This document shows, piece by piece, positions 30,793-37,890 of a stretch of DNA of 64,000 bases. The DNA is from Baekduia alba (GTDB lineage Bacteria > Actinomycetota > Thermoleophilia > Solirubrobacterales > Solirubrobacteraceae). Every line of letters starts with the position of its first letter. The stretch's first letter is position 1. A model generated the notes under the pieces. That model did not search any database and was not told the origin of the DNA. It saw only the letters and a list, made by a program, of their open reading frames with translations. The stretch covers positions 372,001-436,000 of the forward strand of contig NZ_CP114013.1 in NCBI RefSeq assembly GCF_028416635.1, written 5' to 3'. The position numbers and the translations under genes are program-made.

Positions 30793-31608
30793 GTGAGCAC
30801 CGCGCCCGGCAACACCGACCTCGTGGTGCGCGCGCAGGAGCTGCGCCGCCTCCACGTCGACCCCGCGATCCTCGTGCTCGTCAACGTCTGGGACGCCGCG
30901 AGCGCGCGAACCGTCGCGTCGATCCCGGGCTGCCGGGCGATCGCGACCGCGTCGTGGGGCATCGCCGCAGCGCACGGGCTCGCCGACGGCGAGGTGATCG
31001 GCCGCGAGGGCATGCTCGACGCCGTCGCGACGATCGCCGGAGCGGTCGACCTGCCGGTGACCGCCGACCTGGAGGGTGGCTACGGCAGCACGCCCGCGGA
31101 CGTCGGCGAGACGATCGAGCGCGCGGTCGCCGCCGGCGCGGTCGGCTGCAACATCGAGGACGGCCTCCGCGACGGCGACACGCTGCGCGACGCGCAGGAC
31201 GCCGCCGACCGCATCGCCGCGGCGCGGGCCGCCGCCGACGCGGCCGGCGTCCCGATCGTCATCAACGCGCGCACCGACGTCTACCTGCGCGGGACCGACG
31301 ACCCGGAGGCCGCGTTCCTGCGCGGGCAGGCTTACGCGCGCGCCGGCGCGGACTGCATCTTCGTCCCGGGCGTCACCGACGCCAAGACGATCAAGGAGCT
31401 GGTCGACGGCATCGACGCGCCGGTCAGCGTGCTCGCCCGTCCGGGCGCGCCGTCGGTCACCGAGCTGCAGGAGCTGGGCGTCGCGCGCGTGTCGTTCGGG
31501 CCGGGCCCGATGGGCGCCGCGCTGGCGGCGCTGGCGAAGACGGCAAGCGACCTGCTGCAGGGTGGCGTCCCGGCCGACGAGCTCGGTTACCGCCCGCCGG
31601 CCGCCTGA
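30793..31608 (+). CDS. Isocitrate lyase/PEP mutase family protein
   Basis: A 271-residue TIM-barrel enzyme of the ICL/PEPM superfamily. The pattern VLVNVWDAASARTVAS, IATASWGIAAAHG, PVTADLEGGYG, CNIEDG and VINARTDVYLRG is that of the oxaloacetate decarboxylase/carboxyphosphonoenolpyruvate mutase-like subgroup. The Cys of the isocitrate-lyase KKCGH loop is absent, so it is not a true isocitrate lyase. The reaction probably makes or breaks a C-C or P-C bond next to a 2-oxoacid; the substrate is unknown. Confidence 0.85.
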   Translation: MSTAPGNTDLVVRAQELRRLHVDPAILVLVNVWDAASARTVASIPGCRAIATASWGIAAAHGLADGEVIGREGMLDAVATIAGAVDLPVTADLEGGYGSTPADVGETIERAVAAGAVGCNIEDGLRDGDTLRDAQDAADRIAAARAAADAAGVPIVINARTDVYLRGTDDPEAAFLRGQAYARAGADCIFVPGVTDAKTIKELVDGIDAPVSVLARPGAPSVTELQELGVARVSFGPGPMGAALAALAKTASDLLQGGVPADELGYRPPAA

Positions 31609-31683
31609 CGCACATGGGTCTCGCGGAGGGTCCAGGTCCGCGGTCGCTTCATCCCTTCGATCCCATCAACGCCCCTCCTCGTT

Positions 31684-31711
31684 CCGGCGGGGCGCCGGAG
31701 CGCCCCGCCGG
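31684..31711. terminator. 12-bp hairpin after the PEP-mutase-like gene
   Basis: CCGGCGGGGCGC, loop CGGA, GCGCCCCGCCGG: a perfect stem without a T tract, 75 bases after the stop codon. It is a likely transcription terminator for the purH-side genes. The remaining 31712-31870 holds nothing I recognise. Confidence 0.5.
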
Positions 31712-31870
31712 TGAGGGTGGGGAGGAACTGCACTTGCTCTCGTTGCGGAGGGTGTGGTGAAGTCGCCGGCCGGTCCAAGGAACCGACGTCTTCGGTGTCC
31801 GCTGCAGCTCATGATCCGGGGCGAACCACAAGGCGAGCTGAGCGTCGTCTAACGATTCGGTAAGGACGCA

Positions 31871-31944
31871 TGCCCCCGGTGGGGCTCGAACCCACAACCT
31901 CAACGCTTAAAAGGCGCGCGCTCTACCGATTGAGCTACGAGGGC
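31871..31944 (-). tRNA. tRNA-Lys(TTT)
   Basis: On the minus strand the cloverleaf folds: acceptor GCCCTCG/CGGGGGC, D-arm GCTC/GAGC, anticodon loop CTTTTAA, T-arm GTGGG-TTCGAGC-CCCAC, discriminator A. The outermost anticodon-stem pair is a mismatch and one below is G-U. No CCA is encoded. Confidence 0.93.
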
Positions 31945-31950
31945 CCATCC

Positions 31951-31960
31951 AGCCTAGACT
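31951..31960. promoter_or_regulatory. overlapping divergent -10 boxes of tRNA-Lys and tRNA-Glu
   Basis: AGCCTAGACT contains TAGACT on the plus strand (31955-31960, 10 bases before tRNA-Glu) and TAGGCT on the minus strand (31956-31951, six bases before tRNA-Lys). The two divergent tRNA promoters share a CTAG core in a 26-bp gap. Confidence 0.5.
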
Positions 31961-31970
31961 GGAATGCCCC

Positions 31971-32042
31971 GCCCCCATGGTGTAGCGGTTAGCACACGAG
32001 CCTTTCACGCTCGAAGCAGGGGTTCGATTCCCCTTGGGGGTA
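31971..32042 (+). tRNA. tRNA-Glu(TTC)
   Basis: Acceptor GCCCCCA/TGGGGGT, anticodon loop CTTTCAC, T-arm AGGGG-TTCGATT-CCCCT, discriminator A. All arms fold; G1-U72 is a wobble pair. No encoded CCA. Confidence 0.93.
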
Positions 32043-32178
32043 TTCACTGGTGAGTGGGCCGACGCACCGGCAAGGTCCTCGTATTTCCGTCTAGCGGCGG
32101 GAAGACGCCGCTGCACGTGGCAGAGTTCAGTGCTCCACGCGGGCTGTCGTCGCCCGCGGCTATCCCTCTGCTGATCTG

Positions 32179-32961
32179 ATGCCGCTCCTCGCGCGGCGCC
32201 GCCCGTCCGCTGCGATGGTCGTCGCCTCACTCGCCCTCTTCATCGCCCTCGGTGGCCCTGCCACCGCGGCGCACCTCATCGACGGTGCGACGATCAAGGG
32301 CAACTCGATCACCACCAAGCAGGTCCGCAACCGCACGCTCGGGGTGCAGGACCTGTCGAAGTCGGCGGTCAAGGCCCTGCAGACCTCGCCGTCGCTGTCG
32401 GTCGGCGCCAAGCAGCTGCGCGACGGGGCGGTGGGGACCAAGGCCCTGGCCGACAGGGCGGTCGACGCCACCAAGATCGCGCCCGGCGCGGTCGGCAACT
32501 CGCACCTCGCCAGCAAGGCCGTGGACGGCGGCAAGCTCGCCGACGGCGCGGTCGGCAACGCGCAGCTCGGGACCGACGCGGTCACCTCCGCCAAGGTCGC
32601 CGACGGCGCGATCGGCGCCGGCGCGATCGCCGACGGCGGCCTGCAGACGCGCGACATCGGCGACTTCTACGGGTCGGTCTCGGTGCCGTTCGGCGACTTC
32701 ACGGCCAACCAGTGCAAGGTCGTGACGATCAACGCGCAGGCCTCCGTGCCGGGGCAGAGCAACTCGATCGCCGACGACATCGTGGCGGCGTCGCCGACGA
32801 CCAGCGGCTGGCCGGATCCGATCATCGTCACGGCCAACCCGGGGGCGAACAACACGATCCGGATCATCGCCTGCCGCCTCGGCGGCGACGCGCCGACGGA
32901 CCCGCCGGTCATCTCCGCGCCGACGACGACCTTCTACTACGTGGCCTTCGACACGCCCTGA
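32179..32961 (+). CDS. secreted decapeptide-repeat protein
   Basis: A 260-residue protein. The leader (MVVASLALFIALGGPATAA within the first 32 residues) is a signal peptide or membrane anchor of the kind common in Solirubrobacterales surface proteins. Residues about 75-160 are tandem ten-residue units with the consensus GxxxLADGAV (for example GTKALADRAV, GNAQLGTDAV), which should form a regular beta-solenoid. The C-terminal 100 residues are a non-repetitive beta-rich domain with two Cys. A surface or matrix role is inferred; the ligand is unknown. Confidence 0.8.
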   Translation: MPLLARRRPSAAMVVASLALFIALGGPATAAHLIDGATIKGNSITTKQVRNRTLGVQDLSKSAVKALQTSPSLSVGAKQLRDGAVGTKALADRAVDATKIAPGAVGNSHLASKAVDGGKLADGAVGNAQLGTDAVTSAKVADGAIGAGAIADGGLQTRDIGDFYGSVSVPFGDFTANQCKVVTINAQASVPGQSNSIADDIVAASPTTSGWPDPIIVTANPGANNTIRIIACRLGGDAPTDPPVISAPTTTFYYVAFDTP

Positions 32962-33118
32962 TGCATAGGACCGCTTTCCAGGATTGGCGGTTTCTGCCCA
33001 ATTTGCGGTCGTTCGACGAACCGCTTTGCGCAGAACCGCTTGTCCTCGGGGCTGCGGCTGCCGATATAGCGTGCGTGGATGCCGCCCTCACACGGATGGG
33101 GAGGTCGGAGCGGTGCTG

Positions 33119-34171
33119 ATGCACCGCCAAGCGCCGATCGCCGTCGGTGCCCTCGCCGCCTGCGCCGTGATCGCCACCGGCGCCGTGCTCCTGCGCGAGC
33201 AGATCCTCACGTTCGCCTCCTGGCCGGATGCGTCGCGCGACGGGCGCCGGGCGCCGGACGTCGTGATCCCGCACACGCGGCCGTTCTCTCCGCGGGGCGG
33301 GACGCTCGCGCCGCAGGCGACGCTCGGCGGAGCCATGCTCGCCGGTCGCGGCGTCCGCGCGGCCGACCTGGCGCTCTTCGCGCCCGGCGGCTCCGGCGTG
33401 CTCGTGCCGCTCGGCACGGATGGCGCCGCGGGCACGCTTGGCACGGGCGGCGGCCCGACCGCGCCGACCGGGACCGCGCCCAACGCCGGCGGCACCCCGC
33501 CGGTCATCAACGGCCCGTCGGTCACCACGACCGGCCCGAACGGCAGCGGCAACGGCTCCGCGCCGACGACCCCCGGCGGCGACCCGCTCTCCAGCTACGA
33601 CGGCACCGACCAGTCCGCCGTCGGCGACGCCGCGCCGAGCACGGGCACCGGCCCGCTGCCGTCGCGCAAGCCCAACGTCTTCTCGCCGACACCCACGCCG
33701 GCGGCGCGCACCGCCGAGCCCGAGGTGGCCAACGTGGCGCCCGCCGCCGACGCGACGCCCGTGGTCTCCTCGGCCGACAACGCGCCGCCGCCGCCGGACC
33801 CGAACGGCGGCAAGGCCCCGGCGCAGACGCCCCCGCCGGCCGAGCCGACGCCCGACCCGTCCTCGGGCGATCCGTCCGGCGGCCAGCCCGCCGATCCCGC
33901 GCCGACCCCCGCGCCCGCCGAGGACGCGCCGCCGTCCGACCCGACGCCGCCGGTCGAGGACCCGGCGCCGACGCCCGACGATCCGGCGGCCACGCCGGCG
34001 CTGCCAGCCGATCCGGGCCCGACGCCCGCACCGGCCGACCCGGCGCCGCCTGCCGATCCACCGGCGACCGCGCCCACCGGCGGTGGCGACGGCCCGACCC
34101 AGGACGCCGTGCCGGCCCCGCCGGCGCCCGAGCAGCAGCAGCCGGCCGACGCCGAGGGCGCCGGCAGCTAG
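33119..34171 (+). CDS. secreted Pro/Ala-rich protein (350 aa)
   Basis: An N-terminal hydrophobic segment (APIAVGALAACAVIATGAVLL, quoted in part) anchors or exports the protein. Residues 30-130 are Gly/Thr-rich, and from about 190 to the end the chain is a low-complexity Pro, Ala, Asp and Thr spacer (repeated DPAPTP and PADP units), typical of cell-wall-spanning or extracellular linker proteins. No catalytic domain is seen. GGAG nine bases upstream supports the ATG at 33119. Low complexity makes any homology-based function unsafe. Confidence 0.65.
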   Translation: MHRQAPIAVGALAACAVIATGAVLLREQILTFASWPDASRDGRRAPDVVIPHTRPFSPRGGTLAPQATLGGAMLAGRGVRAADLALFAPGGSGVLVPLGTDGAAGTLGTGGGPTAPTGTAPNAGGTPPVINGPSVTTTGPNGSGNGSAPTTPGGDPLSSYDGTDQSAVGDAAPSTGTGPLPSRKPNVFSPTPTPAARTAEPEVANVAPAADATPVVSSADNAPPPPDPNGGKAPAQTPPPAEPTPDPSSGDPSGGQPADPAPTPAPAEDAPPSDPTPPVEDPAPTPDDPAATPALPADPGPTPAPADPAPPADPPATAPTGGGDGPTQDAVPAPPAPEQQQPADAEGAGS

Positions 34172-34195
34172 TGGCCTGAGAGAGGTTCCGCGGCG

Positions 34196-34540
34196 CTAGA
34201 AGTCGGGGCGGAAGAAGCGCGGCTCGGCGCTCTCGTCCTCGACCGGCGCGGAGTAGTGATCGCGCAGCGTCTCGGCGTCCTCTCCCGCGAGCAGGACGTC
34301 GGCCTCGGCCTCGGGCGCGGTCCGCACCTGATGGCGCGAGCAGGCGATGCGCAGGTAGCCGCTCCACCACTGCGCGCCGCGCAGGGGGACCAGACGGGTG
34401 CGCGCGCCGAACGTGCCGCAGTGCACGGTGCCCCAGGCCTCGCCGTCAGGATCGATGTGGATCCCGTCGAGGCGCCCGACGAGCCCGAAGGTCCCGTCGA
34501 GGACGAACACATCTCGCTTGGCCTGGCGCTGGTCGAGCAT
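34196..34540 (-). CDS. PRC-barrel-like hypothetical protein (114 aa)
   Basis: The pattern VLDGTFGLVGRLDGIHIDPD, then TRLVPLRGAQWWSGYLRIAC and a closing LRDHYSAP resembles PRC-barrel/DUF2171-type proteins, small beta-barrels of unclear function. The evidence is pattern recognition only. It converges on the Pro-rich secreted-protein gene; the 197 bases to tRNA-Val hold only the tRNA promoter. Confidence 0.55.
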   Translation of the reverse strand: MLDQRQAKRDVFVLDGTFGLVGRLDGIHIDPDGEAWGTVHCGTFGARTRLVPLRGAQWWSGYLRIACSRHQVRTAPEAEADVLLAGEDAETLRDHYSAPVEDESAEPRFFRPDF

Positions 34541-34721
34541 CGTGCGTGCGGATTACCCCGGGTTGTGGACGTTCACACCTTCGAGCGCCGTCATCGGCCC
34601 ACGACGGTCAGACGACGCGACGCTAGATCACGCGCCGGACCGCTCGTAGGTTCGCCGGTCGCACGCGACCTCCTGCGCGATCGGCCCGGCCGCCGCGCAG
34701 GCCACGCAGGCCGCGGCGAAG

Positions 34722-34727
34722 TAGCCT
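34722..34727 (+). promoter_or_regulatory. -10 box TAGCCT of tRNA-Val
   Basis: TAGCCT ends 10 bases before the first base of tRNA-Val, the same spacing as at tRNA-Glu. Confidence 0.5.
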
Positions 34728-34737
34728 GTGCCAGCCC

Positions 34738-34811
34738 GGGCGGTTAGCTCAGTTGGCCAGAGCACTCGCCTTACAAGCGAGGGGTCCTCGGTTCAAGTCC
34801 GAGACCGCCCA
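34738..34811 (+). tRNA. tRNA-Val(TAC), integration site of the island
   Basis: Acceptor GGGCGGT/ACCGCCC, D-arm GCTC/GAGC, anticodon stem CTCGC/GCGAG with loop CTTACAA, T-arm CTCGG-TTCAAGT-CCGAG, discriminator A. The gene is intact. Its 3' 43 bases plus two more recur perfectly at 57933-57977. Confidence 0.96.
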
Positions 34812-34813
34812 TG
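34769..34813 (+). repeat. attL: 45-bp direct repeat in tRNA-Val 3' end
   Basis: From the anticodon stem of tRNA-Val to two bases past its discriminator, this is identical at all 45 positions to 57933-57977. Flanking bases differ on both sides (G versus C before, A versus C after). This is the classic footprint of tyrosine-integrase insertion at a tRNA 3' end. Confidence 0.92.
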
Positions 34814-34820
34814 ATCCGAG

Positions 34821-34850
34821 ACCCCCGGTGCCACGGGGGTTTCGTCGTTT
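34821..34850 (+). terminator. Rho-independent terminator after tRNA-Val
   Basis: ACCCCCG, loop GTGCCA, CGGGGGT followed by TTCGTCGTTT. It lies eight bases beyond attL, so it belongs to the island and would have replaced the original tRNA terminator. Confidence 0.7.
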
Positions 34851-34883
34851 CCGGCCTCCTCACGCGCAGGCCCCAAGTAGCCA

Positions 34884-34904
34884 TTTGGAAACGATTTGGA
34901 AACG
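34884..34904 (+). repeat. paired TTTGGAAACG repeats (candidate integrase arm sites, left)
   Basis: Two direct copies of TTTGGAAACG, 34884-34893 and 34895-34904, 11 bp apart and 71 bp inside attL. Similar paired copies lie inside attR. Confidence 0.55.
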
Positions 34905-35639
34905 GCGCGGGCTCGGATCCGCTCTCTCGTCGGTCCCGAGGGCGGGAAGAGTGCGCACCCTCCATGCGTGCCGGCCGCCTGTCCGATTCCGTTGGCCTTG
35001 CTCGCGCGCGCGGACCTCGTGGCGCTTGGTGGAAGCGCCTCGGTCTGGCGTGGTCGAGCGCCCGGAGCGGGAGACTCGTAGTGGGGCCCGTTCTGGCTGC
35101 GTCTGGTTAGGACCGGTCGGACGTGGTTCGGGCCGATTGTCAACGCGTTGGTCAACTGGTTGCGTCCGGTTCCGTCCGGCGGGACGGCTGTACTGTGCGC
35201 ACAGGGGAGGACCATGGTTCACCCCGCTCGCTAAGGGTGCGCCCCCTGGGTACTCGGCTAGAACCTTCCCCAGGGGGCGCACTGCGGGCGCGCCAGCCAC
35301 CCGTCCGTGGGTGGTCGATCTCCGTCCATGGAGAGCACCGGGCAGGGTGGCGTGTCGGCCGGACGGAAAAACGGGTCGTCGCCGCTCGTAGCGAGGAACT
35401 TCCGGATGTGGCCGCGCGCGCTCTGAACCCTTGGCTGTGCGCGGAACTTCATGAGGTTCCGTCTCCCTGTCGCGCCTTCAGGTGCTCAACGCCGCCTCGG
35501 CGGCCGCAGCCCTCGCGGGCGGCTGCGCGCTTGCAGTTGTAGTCGCAGTGCACGCTTGGGGCCTGCGGAAAGCGTCGTGCGCCTTATCCATTCCGCGCTT
35601 CGCGCAGCGCTTCGGTCGCTTCGGCGCAGATGACGACGG
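34905..35639. other. island left end, no recognisable gene
   Basis: 735 bases in which no frame gives a protein I recognise; the open frames look like GC-rich by-products. The only structured element is the 14-bp inverted repeat at 35237-35282. A decayed integrase would be expected here, but I see no integrase motif. Confidence 0.4.
35237..35282. repeat. 14-bp inverted repeat with 18-base loop
   Basis: GTGCGCCCCCTGGG (35237-35250) and its exact complement (35269-35282). It could be a terminator, a transfer-origin-like hairpin or a remnant; there is no adjacent gene to decide. Confidence 0.5.
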
Positions 35640-35930
35640 TCATCCGACGTGGCTCCACTTACGCTGGGCGTTCTGCTTCGCCATGCCTACTGCTTGCCCG
35701 ATCTCCTCCCACGTGGCTCCAGCTCGTCGGGCAACCGCCACGCACCGCTCGTCGTAGGCGCGGAGGGCGATGCGCATGTTGTCGTTGACCCGCAGCATCG
35801 TCAGTGGATCGGTTCGCGAGAGGTAGTCCTCGTTCGAGTAACTGGTCGAGTAGTTGGTGACCAAGTGCGGGTCCGGCGCACGGGCTTCGGGGTCCATCAT
35901 GGCTGGATCGTACTGGGATGTCATCATCAT
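35640..35930 (-). CDS. small HTH protein of the island (96 aa)
   Basis: The C-terminal half (ARRAGATWEEIGQAVGMAKQ) is a helix-turn-helix of the sigma-region-4-like kind often seen in small actinobacterial mobile-element proteins. The N-terminal half (YSTSYSNEDYLSRTDPL) is unrecognised. Three in-frame ATG codons in a row (35930, 35927, 35924) are possible starts; all lie inside the left arm of a perfect 18-bp inverted repeat whose loop contains a TACGTT -10-like box. That layout suggests the protein represses itself. A role in island maintenance or excision is conceivable but unproven. Confidence 0.6.
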   Translation of the reverse strand: MMMTSQYDPAMMDPEARAPDPHLVTNYSTSYSNEDYLSRTDPLTMLRVNDNMRIALRAYDERCVAVARRAGATWEEIGQAVGMAKQNAQRKWSHVG

Positions 35931-35966
35931 GATGACCGGAACGTAGCAGGTCATCATGATGATGAC
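35920..35966. promoter_or_regulatory. 18-bp inverted repeat at the HTH-gene promoter
   Basis: GTCATCATCATGATGACC (35920-35937) and its exact complement (35949-35966), with an 11-base loop holding TACGTT on the minus strand (35945-35940). Each arm also contains the palindrome TCATCATGATGA, so the site offers two symmetric binding sites around a -10 box. Confidence 0.6.
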
Positions 35967-36306
35967 CACACGCGGCCTGCAAGCGTACGATCCGTCGTAC
36001 ATCTGCGAGGAACCGTCACTGACGCCGCTCACAACGGTCAGCTTCCGTGCTGTGCTGGGCGAGTGACCGTAGACCGGCACACCAAGTGCGATGGACGGTC
36101 GAAGCTGGTGCTTGACGATCGCGGTGCCAGCGGCGACCTCGTCGGACCGCCTCAGTCGGAGTAGTGAGAGGAGCGAGGCGAACTGCGACCTGGCCGCCGC
36201 GGGCGGATCGCCGGGCAGACGCCTGGCGCCTTGCACGGGAAGGACGGTACGCCGAGGCGTTCATGCGCGACACTAGGATGGAGTGCTGACAGGAGCAGCC
36301 GGCATG

Positions 36307-36373
36307 GTGTGCGGCGCGGCGACGCCGCACACCCACTTGGCGAGGGTCGCCACACTCCGCCCACGGCGGAGTG
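36307..36373. terminator. two consecutive GC hairpins after the EboE-like gene
   Basis: First: GTGTGCGGCG, loop CGGCGA, CGCCGCACAC (36307-36332). Second: CACTCCGCC, loop CAC, GGCGGAGTG (36353-36373). Both are perfect and lie just beyond the 3' end of the gene at 36438-37643. The rest of 35967-36437 shows no gene. Confidence 0.5.
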
Positions 36374-36437
36374 GGTCCACGTGTCGCTGGCGGCGAGGCC
36401 ATGCTCCGGGAACTCGACGGCACGATGGGTGGCCCGC

Positions 36438-37643
36438 TCAGCTGCGTGGGAGAAGCGTGTCGCGCACCCACTCGATCTCACGGCAGACGTATTCGACGAT
36501 GTCACCGGTCTTGAGGTGGTCAGGGAGGACGTCCCAGGTGTAGGTCTCGATCTCCAGGTGCCGTGACACGGGCGTGGCCGCGTGAACGGCGAGGGCGTCG
36601 GCGATCGCCGCGCGCGTGGAACGGAAGGCGCCGAGGTCGTCGAGGAAGACGGGGACGTGGATGTGCACGCGCCACTCGCGGGGGCCGGGGTCGGCGCGCA
36701 AGGCGGCGATGGCGTCTTCGAGGTGCAGGTAGCGGGTCAGGATGCCGTCGCGCAGCTCGAGCGTCTGGGTGAGGTAGATGGTGTCCGTGTAGGGCTCGAG
36801 GGCGGCGACGGCTTCGTCGGTCACCTCGGGCACGTGGATCGCAGCGGCCTCCTGGAGCTTCAGGACCGGGATCCCGGCATCGCGCAGCGCGCCGAGCGAG
36901 GCAGAGACGTCCTCGTACTCCAGCGCCTGGTGGCAGATGTCGAAGACGATGCCGACGTGCCGGCGGAGTGCGGCATGCGCCTCGGACAAGGGGAGGCCGG
37001 CGAGCGTGGCGAGGGTCGTGGCGCCCGTGCCGCTGTAGAGGTGCTCGGTGAAGTAGGCGACCGTCTCCTCGGTCGTCTCCAGGAAGCAGTACGGCTCGGG
37101 CTCGATGGCCAGCGTCACGGTGCGCCCCGTCCGCGTCTCGAGCGCGACGAGGTGCGCGACGACCCGCAGAACGCGATCGGTGTAGGCCGCAACCACGTCC
37201 GGACCGGTGACGTTGGGCTTGAAACCCAGCGGCGGCGTCTGGATCGACGGGTTGACTCCGTCGGGCGCCAGCTCGGCCAGCAGATCGGCGACCTGCAGGG
37301 TGTAGTTCAACCGCTCGTTCGAACGCCAATCGGGCTCGTAGACCTGCTCTTTGACCGGGCCGCCCTTGAACGACCCGTAGGGGAACGCGTTGACCGTGTA
37401 CAGGTACAGGTCCTCGGCGGCCAGGAACGCTGCCAGCTCACGTCGGGCGCCGGCGTCAGCGGTCAACGTCGCCGCCGAGGCGGCCGATAGGCGCAACGAC
37501 ACGCCGAACGGCCGGTCGGGCGACACCCGCGCCTTGACCGCGGGGAGGTAGGTCCCCAGGCTCGCGCGCATCTCTTCCCATGTGTCGCCTGGGTGGACGA
37601 GCGTCGAGTAGGTGAGGTGGCCGAGGTTGTCACCGAGGTCCAT
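36438..37643 (-). CDS. EboE-like TIM-barrel protein (sugar-phosphate isomerase fold)
   Basis: A 401-residue protein starting MDLGDNLGHLTYSTLVHPGD and continuing FGVSLRLSAASA, VNAFPYGSFKGGPVKEQVYEPDW and LAIEPEPYCFLETTEETV. I recognise this as the EboE family, a xylose-isomerase-like TIM barrel known from ebo clusters that help move or process secondary metabolites. No other ebo gene is present here; instead it is divergent from a sugar ABC importer and lies under LacI-type operators, suggesting a catabolic isomerase or epimerase role. AAAGGA is five bases before the ATG at 37643. The family assignment is from memory and should be checked. Confidence 0.75.
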   Translation of the reverse strand: MDLGDNLGHLTYSTLVHPGDTWEEMRASLGTYLPAVKARVSPDRPFGVSLRLSAASAATLTADAGARRELAAFLAAEDLYLYTVNAFPYGSFKGGPVKEQVYEPDWRSNERLNYTLQVADLLAELAPDGVNPSIQTPPLGFKPNVTGPDVVAAYTDRVLRVVAHLVALETRTGRTVTLAIEPEPYCFLETTEETVAYFTEHLYSGTGATTLATLAGLPLSEAHAALRRHVGIVFDICHQALEYEDVSASLGALRDAGIPVLKLQEAAAIHVPEVTDEAVAALEPYTDTIYLTQTLELRDGILTRYLHLEDAIAALRADPGPREWRVHIHVPVFLDDLGAFRSTRAAIADALAVHAATPVSRHLEIETYTWDVLPDHLKTGDIVEYVCREIEWVRDTLLPRS

Positions 37644-37654
37644 GTGAGTCCTTT

Positions 37655-37666
37655 GCAAACGATTGC
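37655..37666. promoter_or_regulatory. LacI-type operator 1 (GCAAACGATTGC)
   Basis: One mismatch from the perfect palindrome GCAAACGTTTGC found at three other sites. It lies 11 bases upstream of the EboE-like start codon, well placed to repress that gene. Confidence 0.7.
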
Positions 37667-37766
37667 TGAAATAACCGGCGAACGATCGGCGCATCTGACG
37701 GCGCGCTCGAGCGGATTCACTCAGTTCCCTTGGAACCATTGGCCGGAGCGATTCCGAGAGAGCGGC

Positions 37767-37796
37767 TTGACATCGCCGTGATTCGCTGGTTAAGGT
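37767..37796 (+). promoter_or_regulatory. sigma70-type promoter of the importer operon
   Basis: TTGACA (37767-37772), 18 bases, TAAGGT (37791-37796). A LacI-type operator begins one base downstream, so repression by steric block is expected. Confidence 0.7.
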
Positions 37797-37797
37797 A

Positions 37798-37809
37798 GCA
37801 AACGTTTGC
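37798..37809. promoter_or_regulatory. LacI-type operator 2 (GCAAACGTTTGC)
   Basis: A perfect 12-bp palindrome with a central CG, the typical LacI/CcpA-family operator form. It directly follows the -10 box of the importer operon. Confidence 0.8.
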
Positions 37810-37890
37810 AAGATCCGTTAGGGCTTGTGGCACACGGAGGAGTCAACCCGCGCCGCCAACCGGCGCGCGAACGCGTGAGAGGACGGAGCG

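Noticed and set aside
34771-34965. Short minus-strand frame over tRNA-Val ending GLEPRTPRL
   Set aside because: This peptide is a well-known false prediction from the complement of tRNA 3' ends.
34753-35391. Plus-strand frame of 212 codons through tRNA-Val into the island
   Set aside because: It starts inside the tRNA gene, passes through the terminator and the 14-bp inverted repeat, and is Arg/Pro/Gly-rich without motifs.
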